Source of the DNA: Brevibacillus_F sp035644815
GTDB taxonomy: Bacteria > Bacillota > Bacilli > Brevibacillales > Brevibacillaceae
Reading direction: 5' to 3'
DNA: 64,000 bases
NCBI GenBank assembly: GCA_035644815.1
Contig: DASQNU010000118.1
Coordinates: 20,936 to 84,935 of the forward strand
The stretch's first letter is position 1. Every line of letters starts with the position of its first letter. Under the pieces are notes generated by a model that was not told where the DNA came from, did no database searches, and worked only from the letters and a program-made list of their open reading frames with translations. The position numbers and the translations under genes were made by a program. This document shows positions 8,791 through 17,721 of this stretch, in pieces.

Positions 8791-9249
8791 ATGTTTAAAA
8801 ACAAACTGTTTAATATGGCTCTCATCATCATTATCGCCATTACCTTATTGGGTGTTGTCTCCTTTGTACTGTGGCAAACCTATTTATCACCTGCTGCCCA
8901 AACGGAGCAACATGAGGAACCGAAAGAAGCAGAACCATTAACTGCCGATGAAATGCAAGAGTTTACCGTTGACACTGGTGAAATTACAACCAATTTGGTT
9001 ACCAACAATTACATTATCGTTCGTTTCAGCATTACGGCAGATAGTGCAGAGGGAAAAGAAGAGTTGACCAAGCGCTTGCCGCAAGTGAACCAAATCATCA
9101 TTAAAGCGTTGGCTGGACTGTCTCCAGATGATATCAAAGGGACAGAGGGCATTAACAAGCTGGAAGCCAAAATTATGAATGAGGTTAGTTCCATCATGCT
9201 GGAGGGCAAAATTGTGCAGGTTATTACCACAAAAAGAGTGTTGTCCTAA
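8791..9249 (+). CDS. fliL: Flagellar basal body-associated protein FliL
   Basis: FliL (152 aa) has a short cytoplasmic N-terminus, one membrane helix at about residues 9-31, and a periplasm-facing stomatin-like domain beginning near residue 55 (EFTVDTGEITTNL). FliL rings surround stator units and support motor output. The segment before the domain is acidic and flexible. The ATG follows GGGAGGAGC. The gene lies directly upstream of fliM, as in B. subtilis. Confidence 0.95.
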   Translation: MFKNKLFNMALIIIIAITLLGVVSFVLWQTYLSPAAQTEQHEEPKEAEPLTADEMQEFTVDTGEITTNLVTNNYIIVRFSITADSAEGKEELTKRLPQVNQIIIKALAGLSPDDIKGTEGINKLEAKIMNEVSSIMLEGKIVQVITTKRVLS

Positions 9250-9293
9250 AAGTAAAGAGACTGTTAAATACATAGGTAGGGAGGTGACGAAAT

Positions 9294-10289
9294 ATGGCCG
9301 AGGTTCTCTCACAGAGTGAAATTGACGCATTACTGGCTGCTCTCTCATCGGGAGAAATGGATGCCAACGAGCTGAAAAAAGAGGAGACCGAGAGAAAGGT
9401 CAAAGTATACGACTTCAAGAGGGCGCTTCGTTTTTCGAAAGACCAAATTCGCGGGCTTACACGAATTCACGAGAACTATGCCCGGTTGCTGACAACCTAT
9501 TTCTCAGCTCAGCTTCGCACCTTCGTACAGATCAGTGTCGCTTCCGTTGATCAATTGCCATATGACGAATTTATTCGATCCATTCCGAAAATGACGATTC
9601 TAAATATATTCGAAGCGCCACCGTTGGAAGGCCGAATGGTAATGGAGGTAAATCCGAATATTGCCTATGCGATGCTGGACCGACTGTTAGGGGGACAGGG
9701 AATTATCCCTGATAAGATGGGCGCCCTGACCGAAATTGAAACGACGGTCATGGAAAAAGTTTTCGGAAAAGCATTAGACAGTTTCCATGAAGCCTGGAAA
9801 CAAATCATTGAACTGGATCCGTATCTGGAAGTCATGGAAATGAATCCACAGTTCATGCAAATCGTCTCCCCGAACGAAATTGTTGCCGTAATCTCGTTCA
9901 GTACGAAGATCGGCGAAACAACCGGGATGATCAATCTCTGTTTGCCGCACGTCGTACTGGAGCCAATCATGCCGAAGCTTTCCGGGCAATATTGGTTTGC
10001 AACACAAAAGAAAACGAGAGATGAGCAAGAGAAGATTAGGTTGGAGGAGCATGTCAAAACAGCAAAGCTACCGATTATCGCCGAGTTGGGAACTTCTACG
10101 ATCACGGTTGGCGAGTTCCTTCAATTAGCCAAAGGTGATGTAATCCAGCTGGATCAATCGATTGACAACAAGCTGAAGATCAAAGTTGGAGAAAGGCTGA
10201 AATTCTTGGGACAGCCAGGAACCGCGAAGGGACGCGTCGCAGTACAGATTGACGAAGTCCTCGAGGAAGGGGAGGAGAACATTGAGTAG
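9294..10289 (+). CDS. fliM: Flagellar motor switch protein FliM
   Basis: FliM (331 aa) forms the middle of the C-ring and receives CheY-P. The N-terminal CheY-binding peptide (LSQSEIDALLAAL, residues 5-17) is intact. The central CheC-like domain and a C-terminal SpoA/FliN-type domain (about 255-325, with GDVIQLDQSIDNKLKI) follow. The SD is GGGAGGTGAC. The 3' end contains the SD and TTG start of fliY, which overlaps by 8 nt. Confidence 0.98.
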   Translation: MAEVLSQSEIDALLAALSSGEMDANELKKEETERKVKVYDFKRALRFSKDQIRGLTRIHENYARLLTTYFSAQLRTFVQISVASVDQLPYDEFIRSIPKMTILNIFEAPPLEGRMVMEVNPNIAYAMLDRLLGGQGIIPDKMGALTEIETTVMEKVFGKALDSFHEAWKQIIELDPYLEVMEMNPQFMQIVSPNEIVAVISFSTKIGETTGMINLCLPHVVLEPIMPKLSGQYWFATQKKTRDEQEKIRLEEHVKTAKLPIIAELGTSTITVGEFLQLAKGDVIQLDQSIDNKLKIKVGERLKFLGQPGTAKGRVAVQIDEVLEEGEENIE

Positions 10290-11616
10290 GGACATGTTGT
10301 CTCAGGACGAAATAGACGCGCTCTTGCGCGCCAATAGTTTGGTTGGGGAAGATGAAGAAGAACCAGGTGTAGATGTGAATAGCTTGCTCTCTGCTTTCGA
10401 ACAAGATGCGTTGGGTGAGATTGGAAACATTACTTTCGGAAGCGCTGCAACAGCGTTGTCCACCCTGTTGAATCAAAAAGTGGACATTACAACACCAACG
10501 GTAACTCTGGTAAAACGCTCTACATTGGAAGATGAGTTTCCACGTCCTCACGTTGCGATTCATGTCCAATATACAGATGGTTTTGAAGGGATCAACCTGT
10601 TGGTGATCCGTGTAGAAGATGCTGCAATTATTGCAGATTTGATGATGGGCGGTAATGGTCAACCGACATCGACAGAAATGTCTGAGTTGCATATCAGTGC
10701 CGTGCAGGAAGCAATGAATCAGATGATGGGATCCGCGGCAACATCGATGTCAACGATCTTTAATCAATTCGTAAACATTTCACCTCCTGGCATTGATGTC
10801 ATGGATCTTTCGAATGGAGAAGGTTCCGACAACATCCCTACGGGTGATACGTTGGTGAAGATCTCCTTCCGATTAAAAGTGGGCGAACATGGTGAATTGA
10901 TCGATTCTTCGATTATGCAACTGCTTCCAGTACCTTTTGCCAAAGCCATGATCGATATGCTAATGGGAACAGGGGCAAGTGCAGAAGTGGAAGCAGCGCC
11001 ACAGGTAGCAGAGGCAGTTTCAACAGCTTCAACAGCACCGGCAAGTCAGCCACAAGCAGCACCACAAGCAGCACCACAAGCAGCTGCACCGCAAGCACAG
11101 GTACCGCAGCAAGCACCACCTGTTCAACCGCCAGTGGATCCATATGCTGCATACGGACAACCGCCGCAAGCGGGAGGATACCCACCGTATCCATACCCAC
11201 CGTATCCACCATATCCGTATCCGCCGCAATATCAGCAACCACCTGCTGCTCACATGCCGCAGCAATACGGCGGAATGGTTGGAAACCAATCACAGGCAAA
11301 CGTGCAAACGGCACAGTTCTCACCGCTGGGTGGAGGACGTCTGCCGGTAGAAGAAGAACAAAACCTGAACTTGCTCATGGACATACCATTACAAGTGACG
11401 GTTGAACTCGGACGCACCCGGAAAGTGATCAAGGATATTCTTGAGCTCTCCTCCGGTTCGATTATTCAGCTGGACAAGCTTGCAGGGGAACCCGTTGATA
11501 TTCTTGTCAACAACAAATTGATCGCAAAAGGCGAGGTTGTTGTTATCGATGAAAACTTCGGGGTGAGGGTAACAGATATCATCAGCCAGTGGGACCGCGT
11601 TCAAAAGCTTCAGTAA
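10282..11616 (+). CDS. fliY: Flagellar motor switch phosphatase FliY
   Basis: FliY (444 aa) is a C-ring component that also dephosphorylates CheY-P. Its layout is an N-terminal CheY-binding peptide (MLSQDEIDALL), a CheC-like domain with two active-site signatures (EIGNITFGSAATALS and EAMNQMMGSAATSMS), and a C-terminal FliN/SpoA domain. Between them lies a linker of over 100 residues rich in Ala/Gln/Pro and then Pro/Tyr, so the protein is clearly longer than the ~380 residues of B. subtilis FliY. The TTG start is preceded by GGGGAGGAG at good spacing; ATG 10294 is the alternative but is too far from the SD. Confidence 0.96.
   Translation: MSRDMLSQDEIDALLRANSLVGEDEEEPGVDVNSLLSAFEQDALGEIGNITFGSAATALSTLLNQKVDITTPTVTLVKRSTLEDEFPRPHVAIHVQYTDGFEGINLLVIRVEDAAIIADLMMGGNGQPTSTEMSELHISAVQEAMNQMMGSAATSMSTIFNQFVNISPPGIDVMDLSNGEGSDNIPTGDTLVKISFRLKVGEHGELIDSSIMQLLPVPFAKAMIDMLMGTGASAEVEAAPQVAEAVSTASTAPASQPQAAPQAAPQAAAPQAQVPQQAPPVQPPVDPYAAYGQPPQAGGYPPYPYPPYPPYPYPPQYQQPPAAHMPQQYGGMVGNQSQANVQTAQFSPLGGGRLPVEEEQNLNLLMDIPLQVTVELGRTRKVIKDILELSSGSIIQLDKLAGEPVDILVNNKLIAKGEVVVIDENFGVRVTDIISQWDRVQKLQ
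11052..11236 (+). repeat. In-frame tandem repeats encoding the FliY linker
   Basis: Two adjacent low-complexity tracts lie inside fliY. The first repeats a short unit built on GCAGCACCACAA, giving Ala-Pro-Gln runs. The second repeats CCGTATCCA/CCA variants, giving Pro-Tyr-Pro runs. Units are multiples of three, so copy-number change would alter linker length without frameshift. Confidence 0.7.
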
Positions 11617-11647
11617 TTCTTTCATATATTAAGGGAGGAACTTTCCG

Positions 11648-12010
11648 ATGTCTAACAAAGTGTTGATCGTTGACGATGCTGCTTTTATGAGAATGATGAT
11701 TAAAGAAATTCTGACGAAAAACGGTTTTACCGTTGTAGGGGAAGCAAGCGATGGCGCGCAAGCCCTTGAAAAATACAAAGAATTGGGACCAGACCTGGTT
11801 ACGATGGATATTACCATGCCAGAAATGGATGGAATCACTGCACTGAAAGAAATTCGCAAAATTGATCCGAATGCACGTATCATTATGTGTTCAGCAATGG
11901 GGCAGCAGGCCATGGTAATCGATGCGATCCAAGCGGGCGCGAAAGACTTCATTGTAAAACCATTCCAAGCAGATCGTGTAATTGAAGCGATCAAGAAAAC
12001 ACTGGGATAA
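11648..12010 (+). CDS. cheY: Chemotaxis response regulator CheY
   Basis: CheY (120 aa) is a stand-alone receiver domain. The acidic pair is at residues 9-10 (VDDAAFMR), the phospho-acceptor is Asp54 (VTMDITMPEMDG), and the conserved Ser/Thr (MCSAMG) and Lys (DFIVKPF) are present. It carries the signal from CheA to FliM/FliY. In Bacillus, CheY-P favours counter-clockwise rotation (smooth swimming). A GGGAGGAACTTTCCG SD precedes the ATG. Placement between fliY and fliO is as in B. subtilis. Confidence 0.98.
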   Translation: MSNKVLIVDDAAFMRMMIKEILTKNGFTVVGEASDGAQALEKYKELGPDLVTMDITMPEMDGITALKEIRKIDPNARIIMCSAMGQQAMVIDAIQAGAKDFIVKPFQADRVIEAIKKTLG

Positions 12011-12012
12011 GA

Positions 12013-12702
12013 ATGAGTTTCCAAAAATTTGGAGGCATCCTGCTGAGCATTTGCTGCGTCATCCTGCTGCTGGTTGGATTCCATCCTGCAAACGCCTATG
12101 CAGACGAAAAAACATCCGTCTGGGACACACTCCAAAATCCATCCGCCGTCAAACAATCAGACGGCGGCACTGCTTCACAGCCGGAGAGTCCACTGCTTGC
12201 TTCGAAAGAGTCTCCGAGCGGTTTTATGCTTTTCCTGCAAGTTGTGTTTTCATTAGGATTAATTATTGTGTTAATTTATCTCTTGCTTCGCTTTTTGGCG
12301 AAGAAGCAAGTGGGAAACAGTCAGAGTGGACCGATGCGTGTCGTCAGCAGTCTATCATTGGGAAGCAGCAAAACCTTACACCTTGTCATGATAGGCGACT
12401 CCTTATACATTTTGGGGATTGGCGACAGCGTGCAGCTCATCCGCCATATTCCGGCAGGAGATGAGATGGATCTTTTGCTTGCAGAAGCGGAGATCAAGAC
12501 GCAAGCAAAAACACTTCCTGATTGGTTCCCTTTCTTACGAGGTAAGAAAGCTTCGGAAATAGAGCTTCCATTCACGACCCAACCTGCCCCTGATGTGCAT
12601 TCTTTCTCGGAGCTGCTGGAACGGCAATGGGAAGAGGTAAATCAGGACAAACATCCAAAGGCAAACTGGCAAGATGGAGACAACGGAGGTGGGAGATCGT
12701 GA
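12013..12702 (+). CDS. fliO: Flagellar biosynthetic protein FliO
   Basis: This is a 229-aa protein (FliZ/FliO in B. subtilis nomenclature) that stabilises the FliP core during export-gate assembly. It has a probable signal peptide (residues 1-30, ending near ANAYA), a polar loop, a membrane helix around 73-96 (MLFLQVVFSLGLIIVLIYLLL), and the FliO domain with MRVVSSLSLGSSKTLHLVMIG. It starts 2 nt after the cheY stop with a weak SD within cheY. Its end overlaps the GTG start of fliP by 4 nt. Confidence 0.92.
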   Translation: MSFQKFGGILLSICCVILLLVGFHPANAYADEKTSVWDTLQNPSAVKQSDGGTASQPESPLLASKESPSGFMLFLQVVFSLGLIIVLIYLLLRFLAKKQVGNSQSGPMRVVSSLSLGSSKTLHLVMIGDSLYILGIGDSVQLIRHIPAGDEMDLLLAEAEIKTQAKTLPDWFPFLRGKKASEIELPFTTQPAPDVHSFSELLERQWEEVNQDKHPKANWQDGDNGGGRS

Positions 12703-13457
12703 AGAAGATCATGCCGTTGTTGCTCATGCTTCTTATCGTACTCGCGCTTCCAACAATTGCATCAGCGGCTCCGAACGTTCCACTGATTCCAAATGTTGAT
12801 TTGAAAATCGGTGGAGGTACGGGAAGTACGCAAGAAACCTCAACGGCCGTGCAATTGCTGCTGATTTTAACCGTACTGTCAGTTGCGCCCGCAATACTTT
12901 TGTTGACAACTTGCTTTACCCGAATTGTCGTAGTATTGTCTTTTGTCCGAAATGCGCTTGGCACGCAACAAATGCCACCCAACCAAGTACTGGTTGGATT
13001 AGCCCTGTTTATGACGTTTTTTATCATGAGCCCGACGTTGGCCCAGGTCAATGAAAAAGCAGTGCAACCTTTTATCGCGGGGAAAGTTACGCAGGAACAA
13101 GCGTTGACGGCTGCGGCGATCCCGATGAAAGAGTTCATGGCAAAGCAGACCAGACAGAAGGATTTGGCGCTTTTTCTTCAATATACAAAAGCGGAACAGC
13201 CCAAATCGGTACAGGATATTCCATTAACGGCACTTGTACCGGCCTATGTCATCAGTGAATTAAAAACGGCCTTTCAGATAGGCTTCATGATTTTTATTCC
13301 ATTCCTTGTCATCGACATGATCGTTTCAAGTATTTTGATGGGGATGGGGATGATGATGCTGCCGCCAGTGATGATCTCGTTGCCGTTTAAGATTTTGCTG
13401 TTTATTATGGTCGACGGTTGGTACCTGGTCGTTAAGTCACTATTATTAAGCTTTTAG
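12699..13457 (+). CDS. fliP: Flagellar export gate protein FliP
   Basis: FliP (252 aa) is the main component of the FliPQR export gate. A cleavable signal peptide (residues 1-24) is followed by the conserved membrane core, with FTRIVVVLSFVRNALGTQQMPPNQV and the C-terminal IGFMIFIPFLVIDM segment. I start it at GTG 12699, which overlaps the fliO stop (GTGA) and follows GGAGGTGGGAG. The in-frame ATG at 12627 would add 24 basic residues before the signal peptide and has no SD. Confidence 0.96.
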   Translation: MKKIMPLLLMLLIVLALPTIASAAPNVPLIPNVDLKIGGGTGSTQETSTAVQLLLILTVLSVAPAILLLTTCFTRIVVVLSFVRNALGTQQMPPNQVLVGLALFMTFFIMSPTLAQVNEKAVQPFIAGKVTQEQALTAAAIPMKEFMAKQTRQKDLALFLQYTKAEQPKSVQDIPLTALVPAYVISELKTAFQIGFMIFIPFLVIDMIVSSILMGMGMMMLPPVMISLPFKILLFIMVDGWYLVVKSLLLSF

Positions 13458-13496
13458 CGGAAGTGTTGATTTGCATCAAAAAAGGAGGAGACAAGC

Positions 13497-13766
13497 ATGA
13501 CACAAGAATTACTCATGCAAATCGCGCAAAGTGCCGTATACACGATTTTGTTGGTAGCGGCTCCTGCTCTCGGTGTGGGTCTGCTCGTAGGTCTGCTTGT
13601 CAGTGTCTTCCAAGCGACAACCCAGATACAAGAACAAACACTGGCTTTTATCCCAAAGATCGTAGCCATTTTAGCTACAATGATTATCGCGGGACCTTGG
13701 ATGTTGCGTGTTGTTGTAGAATTCGCGATGAATATCTTCGGCAATTTGCACAGATTTGTAGGCTAA
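13497..13766 (+). CDS. fliQ: Flagellar export gate protein FliQ
   Basis: FliQ (89 aa) has two membrane helices (about 15-38 and 52-75). The family motif includes LVGLLVSVFQATTQIQEQTL between them. It packs around FliP in the export gate. The SD is AAAGGAGGAGAC. The length equals that of the family, and the gene sits in the fixed fliP-fliQ-fliR order. Confidence 0.97.
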   Translation: MTQELLMQIAQSAVYTILLVAAPALGVGLLVGLLVSVFQATTQIQEQTLAFIPKIVAILATMIIAGPWMLRVVVEFAMNIFGNLHRFVG

Positions 13767-13770
13767 TCAG

Positions 13771-14553
13771 ATGGATTTGTTCTATCATTACTTGCCGATC
13801 TTCTTGCTGGTGTTTGTTCGCATGACGTCATTCTTTCTGACTGCGCCGATTTTTTCTACGAGAGGCGTACCCAATCAAGTGAAGATTGGATTGGGATTTT
13901 TGCTTGCAGTTATTAGTTTTTCTTATATTCCTACAACGACCGCGATCCCATTAGATCTATTTTTTATTGTGTATGTCCTGAAAGAAGTGCTGGTCGGTTT
14001 AATCTTAGGATTCATTTGTGAAATGGTCTTTTTCACGATACAAATCGCCGGCGGATTGATGGATTTACAGATGGGGTTGGCGATGGCGAATATTATCGAC
14101 CCACGAACTGGCACATATGTACCGATCACGGGTACCTTTAAAAATATTTTAGCTACGCTATACTTCCTCTCGATCAATGGTCACCACATGCTGATCAAAG
14201 GGATGATCAGCAGCTATAAGGCGATACCGGTAGATGGCATGTGGGCTGCTTTTGGAGAGGAACAAGTTTTCATGCATGTAGTGAAAGTATTTAGCAATAT
14301 GTTCGCGGGCGCTTTTTTGATGGCAGCGCCAATCGTCGTCGCGTTATTCCTTGTAGATCTCTCTCTTGGTATTATCGCCAAATCAGTCCCACAATTTAAT
14401 ATTTTTGTGGTAGGTTTGCCGATAAAACTGATTGCCAGTTTTTTACTACTGGTTGTGGTCTTCCCAGCATTCTTCATCGTACTAAGTGGACTATTTGAAA
14501 AGATGTTCATGGCAATGGCGGAGATGATGACATTATTGGGGGGATCGCCATGA
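13771..14553 (+). CDS. fliR: Flagellar export gate protein FliR
   Basis: FliR (260 aa) is a polytopic membrane protein of the FliPQR gate. The N-terminus (FLLVFVRMTSFFLTAPIF) and the central GGLMDLQMGLAMANIIDP motif are typical of the family. The SD before the ATG is weak, so translation may be coupled to fliQ 4 nt upstream. The stop overlaps the flhB start (ATGA). Confidence 0.97.
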   Translation: MDLFYHYLPIFLLVFVRMTSFFLTAPIFSTRGVPNQVKIGLGFLLAVISFSYIPTTTAIPLDLFFIVYVLKEVLVGLILGFICEMVFFTIQIAGGLMDLQMGLAMANIIDPRTGTYVPITGTFKNILATLYFLSINGHHMLIKGMISSYKAIPVDGMWAAFGEEQVFMHVVKVFSNMFAGAFLMAAPIVVALFLVDLSLGIIAKSVPQFNIFVVGLPIKLIASFLLLVVVFPAFFIVLSGLFEKMFMAMAEMMTLLGGSP

Positions 14554-15647
14554 CAGGTCCCACATTCATTTTAAGGCTTGACCTGCAGTATTTTAACGGA
14601 GAAAAAACAGAGAAACCTACACCCAAGAAATTACAAGATGCCCGCAATAAAGGGCAGGTCGCCAAAAGTCCGGATTTATCTCCTGCTTTTGTCCTTGTCG
14701 CAGTTTTTGCTGTATTAATGGTCTTTGGTTCCTCCATGTATGACTCGTTTTTGCGGATTATGAGAGAGTCTTTGATGACCTATGCGACATGGGAAGTGAA
14801 TCAGGAAAATCTGTCGGTCATCACCATGCAGCTGTTGATTGAATCAGCCAAGATTGTAGGACCGATTTTAGGCATTGTGTTGGTAATCGCACTGGCTGTG
14901 AACTACATGCAAGTAGGAGTACTGTTCACAACAGAGCCGTTAATGATGAAGTTGTCGAAGTTAGATCCGATTCAGGGGGCTAAGCGCATATTTTCTCTGC
15001 GTTCCCTGGTTGAACTACTCAAATCATTACTGAAAATCTCAACAGGGATCCTCGTCGCCTACATGGTTTTATGGGATATCAAAGAAGAGGTAGTGAGACT
15101 TTCGCTGACGTCAGTGGAAAGTGTTCTTATCTTTGCAGCGACCGAAGCCGTAAAAGTAGGCTTGTATATAGGCATTCTGCTGGTGATCCTAGGGGCATTC
15201 GATTTCTTTTATCAGAAATACGAGCACATGAAAAACTTACGGATGTCCAAGCAAGACATTAAGGACGAGTACAAAAAGTCCGAAGGGGATCCGTTGATTA
15301 AAAGCAAGATCAAGGAACGCCAACGTCAAATGGCCATGCGCAGGATGATGCAGGAGGTTCCGAAAGCCGACGTAATCATTACCAACCCAACTCACTTTGC
15401 GGTGGCAATCCAGTATGAAGCTGGTACGATGACAGCCCCTACGGTGATTGCGAAAGGACAGGATTACGTAGCGCTGAAGATCAAGGAAATTGCGAAGAAA
15501 AACGGTGTGATCACCATGGAAAACAAGCCACTGGCTAGGGCACTTTTCAGTCAGGTGGAAATTGGTCAACAAATTCCGGAAGAAATGTTTAAAGCGGTCG
15601 CTGAAGTACTGGCGTATGTCTACAAATTGCAAGGAAAAGCGAAGTAA
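14550..15647 (+). CDS. flhB: Flagellar export switch protein FlhB
   Basis: FlhB (365 aa) controls substrate specificity of the flagellar exporter. Four membrane helices occupy roughly residues 35-225. The cytoplasmic domain contains the self-cleaving TNPTH motif at about 278-282, with cleavage between Asn and Pro. The N-terminus shows the family EKTEKPTPKKLQDARNKGQV segment. A GGGGGATCGCC SD lies in the end of fliR. Confidence 0.97.
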   Translation: MTGPTFILRLDLQYFNGEKTEKPTPKKLQDARNKGQVAKSPDLSPAFVLVAVFAVLMVFGSSMYDSFLRIMRESLMTYATWEVNQENLSVITMQLLIESAKIVGPILGIVLVIALAVNYMQVGVLFTTEPLMMKLSKLDPIQGAKRIFSLRSLVELLKSLLKISTGILVAYMVLWDIKEEVVRLSLTSVESVLIFAATEAVKVGLYIGILLVILGAFDFFYQKYEHMKNLRMSKQDIKDEYKKSEGDPLIKSKIKERQRQMAMRRMMQEVPKADVIITNPTHFAVAIQYEAGTMTAPTVIAKGQDYVALKIKEIAKKNGVITMENKPLARALFSQVEIGQQIPEEMFKAVAEVLAYVYKLQGKAK

Positions 15648-15687
15648 ATTACACGTACACATTTAGATGAAGAAAGGAGGAGACGAG

Positions 15688-17721
15688 GTGAGATTTAAAG
15701 AGCTTGGCGTCATTTTTTTCGTCATCAGCATCGTGGTCATGATGGTGATTCCGTTACCAACTGCCTTGCTTGATTTGTTGCTGATCTTGAACGTATCCCT
15801 ATCCTTGACGATCTTGCTCGTCTCCATGAATACAAAAGAAGCGTTGGATTTTTCCATCTTTCCGACGTTGCTGCTTGTTACGACGTTATTTCGACTGGCT
15901 TTGAACGTGTCGACAACTCGAAATATTCTCTCGCATGCGGAAGGCGGAAAAGTGATTGAAGCTTTCGGTAGCTTTGTGGTTGGGGGGAATCAGGTTGTCG
16001 GCTTTGTTGTATTTTTAATCTTGGTTATCATTCAATTTATCGTCATTACCAAAGGTTCGGAACGTGTAGCAGAGGTTGCAGCACGCTTTACCTTGGATGC
16101 GATGCCCGGTAAACAGATGAGTATCGATGCTGATTTGAATGCCGGCATGATTAATGAACACGAAGCCCGTGCCCGTCGTCAAAAGATTGAACGAGAAGCG
16201 GACTTTTATGGAGCGATGGATGGTGCGAGTAAATTTGTAAAAGGGGATGCCATCGCCGGGATCATTATCTTTGTGATCAACATTATCGGTGGATTCATCA
16301 TTGGAATGCTCATTCACGATATGAGTTTCAGTGAAGCATTGTCGAAATTTACGCATATGTCCATCGGGGATGCACTGGTCAGCCAAATTCCAGCGCTCCT
16401 TATCTCGACCGCTACCGGTATTATTGTTACACGAGCAAATTCCGAGGGTGGTTTAGGGCAAGATATTACAGAACAAATCTTTAGTTCTCCGCGTTTGCTG
16501 TACATTGTAGCGGGAGCAATCACGTTGCTAGGTCTATTCACACCGATTTCCCTGCTGCCTGTAGCACCAATCGCAGCCATTCTAGCTTTTGCTGGGTGGA
16601 AAATGTCCAATAAACAAAAAACGCAAATGGCTGAATCCGCTTTCCATGAAGAAGAACAACAGATTGAAGAGGTCCGTAGTCCGGAAAGTGTAGTTAACCT
16701 GCTGCAGGTGGATCCCATTGAGTTTGAGTTCGGTTATGGTTTAATTCCTCTGGCGGATGTAAAACAAGGTGGAGACTTGTTGGACCGCGTGATTATGATT
16801 CGTCGCCAGTGTGCGCTTGAACTGGGAATTGTTGTCCCTGTTATCCGTATTCGTGACAATATCCAACTGCGCCCCAATGAATATGTAATCAAAATCAAGG
16901 GCAACCAGGTTGCCAAGGGAGAAATTTTGCTCGATCACTACCTAGCAATGAGTCCTGGTTTTGATGATGATAACGTGATTGGGATTCCTACTACGGAACC
17001 TGCGTTTGGATTGCCTGCATTATGGGTAACAGAAGAATATAAGGAAATTGCTGAGCTCTCTAGCTATACGGTGGTGGATCCGCCATCCGTAGTCGCAACG
17101 CATCTCACAGAGATTATCAAACGTCATGCTCACGAATTGTTGGGACGTCAAGAGACACGCGCACTGATCGACAATATTCGTGAAACGATGCCGGTTTTGG
17201 TGGACGAGCTTGTGCCTGGACTCTTATCGATTGGCGATGTGCAGAAGGTATTGCAGAAGCTGTTGAAGGAAAAAATTTCGATTCGCAACCTCAGCATTAT
17301 CTTGGAAGCATTAGCCGATCAAGCTGTGTATACCAAAGATACCGATGTGTTGACGGAGTACGCACGTCAGGCATTATCGCGTCAAATTACTTTGCAATTT
17401 AGTGAGCAAGGGCAACCGATGCGCGTGATTACGGCGGGACCTGGTCTGGAAAAAGCAATCTCGGAGCGTGTTGAACAGACGGAGCAAGGAACGTACCTCG
17501 CGATCGATCCGGAAACTTCTCAGCTAATCTACGAAAATTTAACTGAGCAAGTGAACCGAATGGTCAATGCTGGGCAGCAACCGATTATTCTTGCTTCACC
17601 GGCAATCCGGATGTACATGAGACAGCTCATGGAGAGAATGATGCCGGATATTCCAGTCATCTCCTACAGCGAGTTAGAACCCCATGTTGAAGTTCAAAGT
17701 GTTGGGATGGTGAATATCTAG
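15688..17721 (+). CDS. flhA: Flagellar export protein FlhA
   Basis: FlhA (677 aa) is the nonameric export-gate protein that receives chaperone-substrate complexes and uses the proton gradient. About eight N-terminal membrane helices (1-~320) carry the FHIPEP-type signature (RFTLDAMPGKQMSIDADLNAG). A large soluble domain follows from about 340. I choose GTG 15688 because AAAGGAGG lies 7 nt upstream and the product then has the same length as I recall for B. subtilis FlhA. The ATG at 15667 precedes that SD. The stop shares a G with the flhF GTG. Confidence 0.95.
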   Translation: MRFKELGVIFFVISIVVMMVIPLPTALLDLLLILNVSLSLTILLVSMNTKEALDFSIFPTLLLVTTLFRLALNVSTTRNILSHAEGGKVIEAFGSFVVGGNQVVGFVVFLILVIIQFIVITKGSERVAEVAARFTLDAMPGKQMSIDADLNAGMINEHEARARRQKIEREADFYGAMDGASKFVKGDAIAGIIIFVINIIGGFIIGMLIHDMSFSEALSKFTHMSIGDALVSQIPALLISTATGIIVTRANSEGGLGQDITEQIFSSPRLLYIVAGAITLLGLFTPISLLPVAPIAAILAFAGWKMSNKQKTQMAESAFHEEEQQIEEVRSPESVVNLLQVDPIEFEFGYGLIPLADVKQGGDLLDRVIMIRRQCALELGIVVPVIRIRDNIQLRPNEYVIKIKGNQVAKGEILLDHYLAMSPGFDDDNVIGIPTTEPAFGLPALWVTEEYKEIAELSSYTVVDPPSVVATHLTEIIKRHAHELLGRQETRALIDNIRETMPVLVDELVPGLLSIGDVQKVLQKLLKEKISIRNLSIILEALADQAVYTKDTDVLTEYARQALSRQITLQFSEQGQPMRVITAGPGLEKAISERVEQTEQGTYLAIDPETSQLIYENLTEQVNRMVNAGQQPIILASPAIRMYMRQLMERMMPDIPVISYSELEPHVEVQSVGMVNI

